From Cherax quadricarinatus (taxonomy: Eukaryota; Arthropoda; Malacostraca; Decapoda; Parastacidae): a stretch of DNA of 64,000 nt. The position numbers were made by a program, and so were the translations under genes. The number at the start of each line of letters is the position of its first letter. Position 1 is the first letter of the stretch. The notes under the pieces were generated by a model that saw only the letters and a program-made list of their open reading frames with translations, was not told the origin of the DNA and did not search any database. Positions 21,563 through 32,135 of the stretch are shown here, piece by piece. The stretch is taken from assembly GCF_038502225.1 (NCBI RefSeq), contig NC_091369.1, forward strand, positions 18,144,385 through 18,208,384, in the 5' to 3' direction.

Positions 21563-24500
21563 TCAACGCCCCCGTGGCCCGGTCTGTGACCAGGCCTCCT
21601 GGTGGATCAGAGCCTGATCAACCAGGCTGTTGCTGCTGGCTGCACGCAAACCAACGTACGAGCCACAGCCCGGCTGATCAGGAACTGACTTTAGGTGCTT
21701 GTCCAGTGCCAGCTTGAAGACTGCCAGGGGTCTGTTGGTAATCCCCCTTATGTGTGCTGGGAGGCAGTTGAACAGTCTCGGGCCCCTGACACTTATTGTA
21801 TGGTCTCTTAACGTGCTAGTGACACCCCTGCTTTTCATTGGGGGGATGGTGCATCGTCTGCCAAGTCTTTTGCTTTCGTAGTGAGTGATTTTCGTGTGCA
21901 AGTTCGGTACTAGTCCCTCTAGGATTTTCCAGGTGTATATAATCATGTATCTCTCCCTCCTGCGTTCCAGGGAATACAGGTTTAGGAACCTCAAGCGCTC
22001 CCAGTAATTGAGGTGTTTTATCTCCGTTATGCGTGCCGTGAAAGTTCTCTGTACATTTTCTAGGTCGGCAATTTCACCTGCCTTGAAAGGTGCTGTTAGT
22101 GTGCAGCAATATTCCAGCCTAGATAGAACAAGTGACCTGAAGAGTGTCATCATGGGCTTGGCCTCCCTAGTTTTGAAGGTTCTCATTATCCATCCTGTCA
22201 TTTTTCTAGCAGATGCGATTGATACAATGTTATGGTCCTTGAAGGTGAGATCCTCCGACATGATCACTCCCAGGTCTTTGACGTTGGTGTTTCGCTCTAT
22301 TTTGTGGCCAGAATTTGTTTTGTACTCTGATGAAGATTTAATTTCCTCATGTTTACCATATCTGAGTAATTGAAATTTCTCATCGTTGAACTTCATATTG
22401 TTTTCTGCAGCCCACTGAAAGATTTGGTTGATGTCCGCCTGGAGCCTTGCAGTGTCTGCAATGGAAGACACTGTCATGCACATTCGGGTGTCATCTGCAA
22501 AGGAAGACACGGTGCTGTGGCTGACATCCTTGTCTATGTCGGATATGAGGATGAGGAACAAGATGGGAGCGAGTACTGTGCCTTGTGGAACAGAGCTTTT
22601 CACCGTAGCTGCCTCGGACTTTACTCTGTTGACGACTACTCTCTGTGTTCTGTTAGTGAGGAAATTATAGATCCATCGACCGACTTTTCCTGTTATTCCT
22701 TTAGCACGCATTTTGTGCGCTATTACGCCATGGTCACACTTGTCGAAGGCTTTTGCAAAGTCTGTATATATTACATCTGCATTCTTTTTGTCTTCTAGTG
22801 CATTTAGGACCTTGTCGTAGTGATCCAATAGTTGAGACAGACAGGAGCGACCTGTTCTAAACCCATGTTGCCCTGGGTTGTGTAACTGATGGGTTTCTAG
22901 ATGGGTGGTGATCTTGCTTCTTAGGACCCTTTCAAAGATTTTTATGATATGGGATGTTAGTGCTATTAGTCTGTAGTTCTTTGCTGTTGCTTTACTGCCC
23001 CCTTTGTGGAGTGGGGCTATGTCTGTTGTTTTTAGTAACTGTGGGACGACCCCCGTGTCCATGCTCCCTCTCCATAGGATGGAAAAGGCTCGTGATAGGC
23101 TTCTTGCAGTTCTTGATGAACACAGAGTTCCATGAGTCTGGCCCTGGGGCAGAGTGCATGGGCATGTCATTTATCGCCTGTTCGAAGTCATTTGGCGTCA
23201 GGATAACATCGGATAGGCTTGTGTTAATCAAATTTTGTGGCTCTCTCATAAAAAATTCATTTTGATCTTCGACTCTCAGTCTGGTTAGCGGCTTGCTAAA
23301 AACTGAGTCATATTGGGACTTGAGTAGCTCACTCATTTCCTTGCTGTCATCTGTGTAGGACCCATCTTGTTTAAGTAGGGGCCCAATACTGGACGTTGTT
23401 CTCGATTTTGATTTGGCATAGGAGAAGAAATACTTTGGGTTTCTTTCGATTTCATTTATGGCTTTTAGTTCTTCCCGCGATTCCTGACTCCTAAAGGATT
23501 CTTTTAGCTTAAGTTCGATGCTTGCTATTTCTCTGACCAGTGTCTCCCTACGCATTTCAGATATATTGACCTCTTTTAGCCGCTCTGTTATTCTTTTCCG
23601 TCGCCTGTAAAGGGAGCGCCTGTCTCTTTCTATTTTACATCTACTCCTCCTTTTTCTTAGAGGAATAAGCCTTGTGCATACATCGAGTGCCACCGAGTTA
23701 ATCTGTTCTAGGCATAAGTTGGGGTCTGTGTTGCTTAGTATATCTTCCCAGCTTATATCGGTTAGGACTTGGTTTACTTGGTCCCACTTTGTTTTTGTTA
23801 TTGAAGTTGAATTTGGTGAATGCTCCCTCGTGACTAGTCTCATTATGTCGGTCTGGGGCTCCACGCATACATGTCTGAACCTCAATTATGTTGTGATCTG
23901 AGTATATTGTTTTTGATATGGTGACATTTCTTATCAGATCATCATTGTTAGTGAAGATGAGGTCTAGTGTATTCTCCAGTCTAGTAGGCTCTATTATTTG
24001 CTGGTTTAAATTGAATTTTGTGCAGAGATTTAAAAGCTCGTGTGAGTGTGAGTTTTCATCAGAGCTGCCTCCTGGTGTTATTACTGCAACAATATTATTT
24101 GCTATATTCCTCCATTTTAGGTGCCTTAAGTTGAAATCCCCCAGGAGCAAGATGTTGGGTGCAGGAGCTGGAAGATTTTCCAGACAGTGGTCAATTTTTA
24201 ACAGCTGTTCCTGGAATTGCTGGGATGTTGCATCCGGAGGCTTGTAGACTACCACAATGACTAGGTTTTGGTTCTCGACCTTTACTGCTAAAACTTCCAC
24301 TACATCATTTGAGGCATTAAGCAGTTCTGTGCAAACAAGTGACTCTGCAATGTACAGGCCAACCCCCCCCCCTTTTGCCTGTTCACTCTGTCACATCTGT
24401 ATAGGTTGTAACCTGGGATCCATATTTCGTTGTCCAAGTGATCCTTTATGTGGGTCTCAGTGAAAGCCGCGAACATTGCCTTTGCCTCTGCAAGCAGTCC

Positions 24501-24690
24501 ACGGATGAAAGGTATTTTGTTGTTTGTTGCTGGCTTTAGACCCTGTATATTTGCAAAGAAGAATGTTATCGGACTGGTGGTATTGTTGGTACTGGGGGGG
24601 GGATTTTTTTTCCGGCATTAGTATCTGTATCTGTTGGTTTGGAGTGGAGGCCATCGACTGTGGTTCCACTCCACGAATGACTGGATTTGG
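21563..24690 (-). pseudogene. ORF2 of LINE A1: endonuclease and RT with frameshifts
   Basis: It has the same domain order as A2 ORF2: APE endonuclease (VIVVYKPPDA, LLLGDFNLRHLKW), then RT (DVIYTDFAKAFDKCDH, VPQGTVLAP, SSFADDTRM). Lesions compared with A2 are a 10-base G run near 24363-24372 (in-frame length would be 8), a 2-base loss near 23795 and a 2-base loss near 23102. The frame finishes at 21563 with the QTGPRGR ending. Confidence 0.88.
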
Positions 24691-25837
24691 TGTACGATTT
24701 CTGCCATTTCCTGCCAGTTTTTTTTCCTTCCTGGCACTAAAAAACCTCTCCCTCTTGAGTGGCTGTGGCTACCCAGGTTTTCCCATGGCCTGGATGTTTT
24801 GTATCTTTTTGTCCCCTTTAGATGGTATGCCTGGCAATTTAAGTTATAGCACAGTCTTTCCTGTACTGAAGAGGTACACAGTTCAGGGTGAAAAAGCTTA
24901 CAGGAAGGGAGTTTGCATTTTCCTGTTGTCATATGGGCATGGCATTTTCTAGGGTGGTCATAGTTGCACGTCCCATCTGTTTTTCCAGATTTCCCATGCC
25001 AGCAGATACCAAGTGCATAGTATGTGCACAGGCTTGGTTTCCGTTTGCCTTGGGTTTCTGTGACTGTATTCCCTGTTGGTGCATGTTTCCCTGTCTTCTA
25101 TCCTCCCTAGCACCAACAATGGAGCTCCCACCAGTTGTTTTTGGTAATATATCCTCACTATTGCTAGTGGAGTCCTCTTGTTTGCTATTTCCTGCGGTAT
25201 TTCTAGTTTGCAATATTGGTTTTATCTTATCTTTGACTACACTTGTTTCCCTACTATGGCTCCTGTCCCCTATGAGGTCATTTATATGTATTCCTTCCTG
25301 CGTATAATTCCCGACTACCTGGACAAAATCTCCAGCTTCACCATTACTGTCTCCCAGGACAGCATCTCCAGCTTCACCATTACTGTCTCCCAGGACAGCA
25401 CCTCCAGCTTCACCATTACTGTCTCCCAGGACAGCACCTCCAGCTTCATCATTACTGTCTCCCAGGACAGCACTATCAGCCCCACATTTACTGACTACCA
25501 GGACTTCATCTCCAGCCTTACAGTTTCTGACTACATGGCCAGTATCAAGGGCAGTACCATTCAGCCCAGACTTTTTATGTTCCCATCTGTTGTAGAAAGC
25601 TTCCAGGTTTTCTATGAAAGCAGCTTTGATGTTGTCCTCTTTTAATACCCTTGTGATTTTAGTCCACAGATTTATCTCATTTGGGCATACCCAAAAACAC
25701 TTCCCTGTTTTAACACTGCTTGTAGCTAGTTCTTGGATATCTGCACAAGGGGCGTGACACCAATTTCCACAAAAATGACAATTTACCCATGTGGAAGCCC
25801 GTTTGTTTGACTGACCACAGACTACACACAGCTTCAT
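24618..25837 (-). pseudogene. ORF1 of LINE A1: PHD-like finger, 12-residue repeats, CCCH fingers
   Basis: A true ATG at 25837 opens MKLCVVCGQSNKRAS. A PHD-like cysteine/histidine set follows (CVVC, CHFC, WCHAPC, CFWVC), then four copies of a 12-residue repeat (AVLGDSNGEAGD-like; antisense 36-bp tandem at about 25330-25495). A frameshift near 25100 separates a second part with three C-x8-C type CCCH fingers, best seen in the undamaged A2 copy. Nucleic-acid binding is inferred from the fingers. Confidence 0.8.
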
Positions 25838-27116
25838 AATGATTTGAATGGTTGATTTACTGCAATTCTACTAGCAACCTCTTGAATATTCTATTAATAA
25901 CCTCCTTAAATGAAGCTCTAGCTATTTGTATTTCTGTTTCTAACTGTTTTTGTATATTGGACAGCTTACCGTGCACGTTCCTGATTTATATTTAATGCTT
26001 GTGTTTATAAGGGCGCCTACAACCCCATCCGTTTACAGTCTGCTTTATTGTCCAACGAAACCGTTTGAAACCAGTCAAGGGTTCGGACCAGTCAAGGGTT
26101 CGGACCAGTCGATCTGATCTGATCAGTGGGTCACTTATTTAAAACATACTGGTCGGTGATTTGAGCTAACACATGAAGGATCTACTGGAAATTATCTACC
26201 CGAGTAATATGTGATTTGATTGATACAAAAGTATAACTTGCGTGTTGAAGAAACCGGTGACTGCTGGCAACTCCTACAATGACGAACGGTCGACCTCAAC
26301 CCTTGTTTATCAATCGCTGTATCTAGCTTTTCTATCTTTTTTTTTCGTCTCCACCACAATAAATGCTATATTATCCCTTTAGTTGACTGGAAATTTTGGA
26401 GGAAGGACGCTTTTTCTGTAGTAATAATTGCTTCTCGTTGTGTATATTGCGACCGCTGGTAACTACAGTTTATATGAAATTCACAGTATACGTCTGGTAT
26501 TTCAAGAAAAAAGAAACTAATGAAAGTCATTCCACTCCACTAAGTACCATTATAATACTGGTTAGTTGCTACTACAACACTGTATTCTGTTATTCACTGG
26601 TATCACTAGATTATATGCGAGTACACTAGCAAGCCAGGAAGATTATTAAAAACAGCTGACCTGTGGTAAGTTTCTGGCGACTTCTGGCACCTGCCTCTAT
26701 AGGCTTATCACTTCATTTACAAATTCACCTGTTTTCAAATGACACTTCAGCCTTTATCATCAGTATACTAGGGAGCCACTGTAGTATACACTATACACTA
26801 TGTATACTCAATGTTATCAGGGAGACTTTCTTTCCTCTGACATGAAAAGTTCAATTATTATTATTTTTTTCACACGGGACACAGGCCTATGATTCCACTC
26901 TGGCAGTAAACTCTGCTAGGTAGTGAACACTAATTCTCCTTTTTTGACTCAGTATATAATGTTTTCCGCCCAAGATTGGTTCCAGGCGCTAGAGGGATGT
27001 ATCGTATAGGATTGATGACACAAATTAAAGTTCTAGCACGTAAGAGCGACCGTGAAAACACGAGAAAACCCGGAGCACAACGAGGCACGCTTGGACTTCA
27101 AGAAGGCATGTGTGAA

Positions 27117-28420
27117 TATATCTGATTAATACATTACTATTGCTCTAAAGTGTATTTAAAGAAGAGAATCGACAGGGAAGCTCTGCACCTGCGCTGAGCA
27201 GCAGGGAGGAGATGCCATTGTTTTTGAATGAAATACAGGCATGCTAATGAAATGTACGTAAATTTTGTCTCTCTGGAAGTTAAATTGTTTGAAGCTTCCC
27301 AAATAGGAGCCGAAATTGTTGGATTTGCAGTCATGCATAACATGAGCATTAAGCAGATGGACAGGACAGCTCCAGAAACCCCAGCTAAGTTGTCTATTTT
27401 GTGTTGAAATTCTGGCCAGTATTTTCTTCATAAATTTAGGCAGGGGGGTTGGTATGACACACCGTAATCTCCAGACTAATTGATGAGTCTAATTATTCTA
27501 AATTCTCCTTCAATGTATATGTATTCACATTTTAAATTTAATATACAGTCCACATATTTATATTAATGTTTTTACCAGAAATCCTGGTGATGTATATTTC
27601 ATTTGAAATTAATATAGGTCCAGAGTGACTTGTGGAGAGATAGATTATGGTAGGTATCGAAGGGGGACATTTTTTGCGACCTAGGTGTCTTCTTCTTCTT
27701 ATGACCAGAGTCTTTGGTAAGAGGGGTAAGGAAGAAGGATGGGTAAGGATAGAAATATTGGAAAAGGGTGGGAGGGGGGAGAGAGGTAGGATATAAAAGG
27801 TAAGTGGCCCAACCACTTTGGTGCAATTTAAAAAGTGTATGTGGAATAACAAAATATTCTTGAAGGGGTATAATACTAACCCATCAGAGTCACATAGATA
27901 TAATAGATATATAAGTTCATGGCTCTGAATTGGTAGTAATTCTACAAGTTGCAATGGCTTTTTTTTTGCGATTGCTCAACGAGTATTTAAACGACAATGA
28001 AGGCGATAATTGTCTGGACAGTTCGCAAAGAATTACATGACACGTTAGCTCTTACAAGGTGGTGTCCCGCCATAGTAAATGTAGCATAATTTTAACAGTA
28101 GAATGCTATACAAGATATCTCCCTAATTGGGGGTGATGATTTTCTTAGTAAACATAGAAGGGTTCTGGTGTTACCCAATCATCTTCATCTGCAGGGAGGT
28201 TGCTCAAGATCATTGGTCGATGGTAATCGTCTTTATGTATGAAGCGACGGACCCTTTGTGGGAGAGTCATTCTTTGGGTCCTGTGAGGAGGAGTATTGAT
28301 ATAATCCGTGGTATTTTCAACTTGGAGAGGATGTTCTCTATCTGGCATGTAGAGTTCTTGCATTGCATAGTTGTTTCTTCTTCAGGGAGTCGAAGGGGGA
28401 CATTTTTTGCGACCTAAGTG
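27117..28420 (-). mobile_element. LINE J2, 5'-truncated
   Basis: This matches J1 9113-10355 over the complete 3' UTR and the last 72 codons of ORF2 (MQELYMPDREHPLQ... at 28363-28145). It differs by scattered substitutions and a few small indels. The 5' junction near 28388 is followed by about 32 bases that duplicate part of its own 3' UTR (27657-27690), giving a chimeric end. Confidence 0.85.
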
Positions 28421-28542
28421 TACTAAAATTCCTACTTGTCTTTGTAACCTTGATAAAGAATAATTATCTTTGTTACCATTTACTGGTATGTATCTTTTGA
28501 GCTACATCCAGGTAAATTTAATTTTCCACAACGTGTACTCAA

Positions 28543-30300
28543 CTAGTTGTACTCTCCTAGTTGAGGTTGCAGGGGTCGAGTCCAAGCTCCTGGCCCCGCC
28601 TCTTCACTGATCGCTACTAGGTCTTCCTGAACAGTGAGTTTTATCATACCTCTGCTTAAAGCTATGGATCCTGCTTCCACAACATCGCTTCCAAAACTAT
28701 TCCACTTCCTGACTACTCTGTGGCTGAAGAAATACTTCCTAACATCCCTGTGATTCATCTGTGTCTTCAACTTCCAACTGTCCCCCCTTGTTGCTGTGTC
28801 CCATCTCTGGAACATCCTGTCTTTGTCCACCTTGTAAATTCCTCTCAGTATTTTGTATGTCGTTATCATGTCCTTCCTATCTCTCCTGTCCTCCAGTGTC
28901 GTCAGGTTGATTTCCCATAACCTCTCCTCGTAGGACATACCTCTTAGCTCTGGGACTAGTATTGTTGCAAACCTTTGCATTTTCTCTAGTTTCTTTACGT
29001 ACTTGACTAGGCGTGGGTTCCAAACTGGTGCCGCATACTCCAATATGGGCCTAACGTACATGGTGTACAGGGTCCTGAACGATTCCTTATTAAGATCTCG
29101 GAATGCTGTTCTGAGGTTTGCTAGGGGCCCATATGCTGCAGCGGTTATTTGGTTGATGTGCGCTTCAGGAGATGTGCCTGGTGTTATACTCACCCCAAGA
29201 TCTTTTTCCTTGAGTGAGGTTTGTAGTCTCTGGCCCCATAGACTGTACTCCATCTGCTGTCTTCTTCGCCCTTCCCCAATCTTCATGACTTTGCACTTGG
29301 TGGGGTTGAACTCCAGTAGCCAATTGCTGGACCAGGTCTGCAGCCTGTCCAGATCCCTTTGTAGTTCTGCCTGGTCTTCGATTGAATGAATTCTTCTCAT
29401 CAGCTTCACGTCATCTGCAAACAGGGACGCTTCGGAGTCAATTCCTTCCGTCATGTCATTCACAAATACCAGAAACAGCATTGGTCCTAGGACTGACCCT
29501 TGTGGGATCCTGCTGGTCACAGGTGCCCACTCTGACACCTCGCCATGTACCATGACTCGCTGTTGTCTTCCTGACAAGTATTCCCTGATCCATTGTAGAG
29601 CCTTTCCTGTTATCCCTGCTTGGTCCCCCAGTTTTTGCACTAATCTCTTGTGTGGAACTATGTCAAACGCCTTCTTGCAGTCCAAGAAAATGCAATCTAC
29701 CCACCCCTCTCTCTCTTGTCTTACTGGTGTCACCATGTCATAGAACTGCATTAGGTTTGTGACACAGGATTTCCCGTCCCTGAAACCATGTTGGCTGCTG
29801 TTGATGAGATCATTCCTTTCTAGGTGTTCCACCACTCTTCTCCTGATAATCTTCTCCATGACTTTGCATACTATACATGTTAGTGACACTGGTCTGTAGT
29901 TTAGTGCTTCATCTCTGTCTCCTTTTTTAAAGATTGGGACTACATTTGCTGTCTTCCATGCCTCAGGCAATCTCCCTGTGTTTCTGGAGCCCCTTCTGTC
30001 TCCTCTGTGAACACTTCTTTAAATCTCTTGTTGAGTTCCTCACTTCATGGTCATTTCTTGTTGTCTCTCCTCCTTCCTTAGCCTGATTACCTGGTCCTTG
30101 ACTGTTATTTTCCTCCTGATGTGGCTGTATAACAGTTTTGGGTCAGATTTGGATTTTGTTGCTATATCGTTTTCATATTGTCGTTGGGCCTCACTTCTTA
30201 TCTGTGCATATTCATTTCTGGCTCTACGACTGTTCTCCTTATTCTCCTGAGTCCTTTGCCTTCTATATTTCTTCCATTCCCTAGCACACTTGGTTTTTGT
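28543..30300 (-). mobile_element. LINE B1, 5'-truncated RT copy
   Basis: A 475-residue open frame (29970-28543) encodes a CR1-group RT: NYRPVSLTCIVCKVMEK, DCKKAFDIVPHKRL (motif A), RIPQGSVLGPMLF (motif B, usually SGVPQG), SLFADDVKLMRRI (motif C), and the conserved C-terminal RPILEYAAPVWNP and RKYFFSHRVV. Upstream coding (REWKKYRRQRTQEN-like) continues to about 30295 with frameshifts. Its 5' end abuts the AC-containing tail of B2. The endonuclease and ORF1 are missing. Confidence 0.88.
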
Positions 30301-31972
30301 GTGTACTCACCTAATTGTGCTCACCTAATTGTGGTTGCAGGGGTCGAGACTCAGCTCCTGGCCCCGCCTCTTCACTGATCGCTACTAGGTCCTCTCTCTC
30401 TCTGCTTCCTGAGCTGTATCATACCTCTTCTTAAAACTATGTATGGTTCCTGCCTCCACTACTTCACTTGCTAGGCTGTTCCACTTCCTGACAACTCTAT
30501 GACTGAAGAAATACTTCCTAACGTCCCTGTGACTCGTCTGAGTCTTCAGCTTCCAGTTGTGACCCCTTGTCCCTGTGTCCCCTCTCTGGAACATCCTATC
30601 TCTGTCCACCTTGTCTATTCCCCGCAGTATCTTGTATGTCGTTATCATGTCTCCCTGACCCTTCTGTCCTCCAGTGTCGTCAGTCCGATTTCCCTCAACC
30701 TTTCCTCGTACATTCCCCTGAGCTCTGGGACTAGCCTAGTTGCAAACCTTTGTACTTTCTCTAACTTCTTGACGTGCTTGACCAGGTGTGGGTTCCAGAC
30801 TGGTGCTGCATACTCCAGTATGGGCCTAACATACACAGTGTACAGTGTCTTGAACGATTCCTTATTAAGGTATCAGGTTTGCCAGGCGCCCGTATGCTGC
30901 AGCGGTTATTTGGTTGATGTGTGCCTCCGGTGATGTGCTCGGTGTTATGGTCACCCCAAGGTCTTTCTCCCTGAGTGAGGTCTGTAGTCTTTGTCCACCT
31001 AGCCTATACTCTGTCTGCGGTCTTCTTTGCCCCTCCCCAATCTTCATGACTTTGCATTTGGCTGGATTGAATTCGAGAAGCCAGTTACTGGACCACATGT
31101 CCAGCCTGTCCAGGTCTTTTTGCAGTCCTGCCTCATCCTCATCCGATTTAATTCTTCTCATCAACTTCACATCATCTGCGAACAGGGACACTTCAGAGTC
31201 TATTCTTTCCATCATGTCGTTCACATATATCAAAAATACCATTGGTCCTAGAACTGACCCCTGTGGGACCCCGCTCGTCACAGGCGCCCACTGTGATACC
31301 TCTTCACATACCATGACTCGTTGCTGCCTCCCTGCCAGGTATTCCCTGATCCATTGCAGTGCCCTCTCTGTTACATGCGCCTGATCCTCCAGCTTCTGCA
31401 CTAATCTTCCTGCAGTCTAGGAAAACGCAATCTACCCACCCCTCTCTCTCGTGTCTTCTGTTACCTTGTCACAAAACTCCAGGAGGTTTGTGATACACGA
31501 TTTGCCTTCCATGAACCCATGCTGGTTTTCATTTATAATCTTGTTCCTTTCCAGGTGTTCGACCACTCTCCTCCTGATAATCTTCTCCATGACTTTGCAC
31601 ACAATACATGTCAGAGACACAGGTCTGTAGTTTAGTGCCTCGTTTCTGTTTCCTTTCTTGAATATGGGGACTACATTAGCTGTCTTCCATTTCTCAGGTA
31701 GTTGCCCAGTTTCTAGGGATGTGTTGAAGATTGTGGTTAGGGGCACGCACAGCATCTCTGCTCCTTCTCTAAGGACCCATGGGGAGATGTTCGGTCCCAT
31801 CGCCTTTGAGGAGTCAAGGTCACTTAGGAGCTTCTTCCCCTCCTCCTCGGTTGTTCGAAAGTCATCCAACACTTGTTGGTATATTCCCTCTTGATGTTCC
31901 CTTGTGTGCTGTCTTCCCACAGCCCTTCCTGTCTCTACTGTAAAAACTTCCTTAAATCTCCTGTTCAGCTCC
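30301..31972 (-). mobile_element. LINE B2, 5'-truncated, several frameshifts
   Basis: This is the same RT family as B1: SGVPQGSVLGPMVFL and SLFADDVKLMRRI within 31401-30865, the C-terminal RPILEYAAPVWNPHLVKH (30836-30645) and RKYFFSHRVVRKWNSL (30648-30385). The 5' end is in the linker upstream of RT and joins an imperfect AC/GT repeat at about 31972. The 3' tail has two copies of a taggtgag motif next to 30301. Confidence 0.87.
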
Positions 31973-32068
31973 TGTGTGTGTGTTTGTGTGTGTGCCTGTG
32001 TGTGTGTTTGTGAGTGTACCTGTGTGTGTGTTTGTGAGTGTACCTGTGAGTGTGTTTGTGTGCCTGTG
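31973..32068. repeat. Imperfect (GT)n tract between LINE B2 and B3
   Basis: About 95 bases of GT repeats are broken by gagtgtacct units. On the element strand this is the AC-rich tail of B3, onto which the truncated 5' end of B2 is joined directly. Confidence 0.9.
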
Positions 32069-32135
32069 TACTCTCCTATTTGTGGTTGCAGGGGTCGAGT
32101 CATAGCTCCTGGCCCCGCCTCTTCACTGATTGCTA

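Larger units (their letters stand above)
21531..27116 (-). mobile_element. LINE A1, apparently full length
   Basis: The copy runs on the minus strand from about 1.2 kb of 5' UTR (27116-25838) through ORF1 (25837-24618) and ORF2 (about 24690-21563) to the 3' tail ending with repeats of tccaggtaa at 21531. It is the inverted counterpart of A2 (42545-48030), including the 5' UTR, and is very similar base by base. Three small indels in ORF2 make it defective. Confidence 0.9.

Noticed and set aside
22370..22798. Plus-strand frames inside LINE A1 such as the 142-codon one (recurring at 46748 and 49695)
   Set aside because: They recur only because they are antisense to the conserved RT coding sequence of A1, A2 and A3.
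25178..25645. Plus-strand frame with TVSQDSTSSF repeats (and minus-strand counterpart at 43895-44362)
   Set aside because: Antisense shadow of the 12-residue repeats in LINE A ORF1.
27538..27954. Minus-strand frames in the shared J1/J2 3' region (for example 138 codons)
   Set aside because: The frames are not conserved between J1 and J2 at start or end and lie in the 3' UTR.
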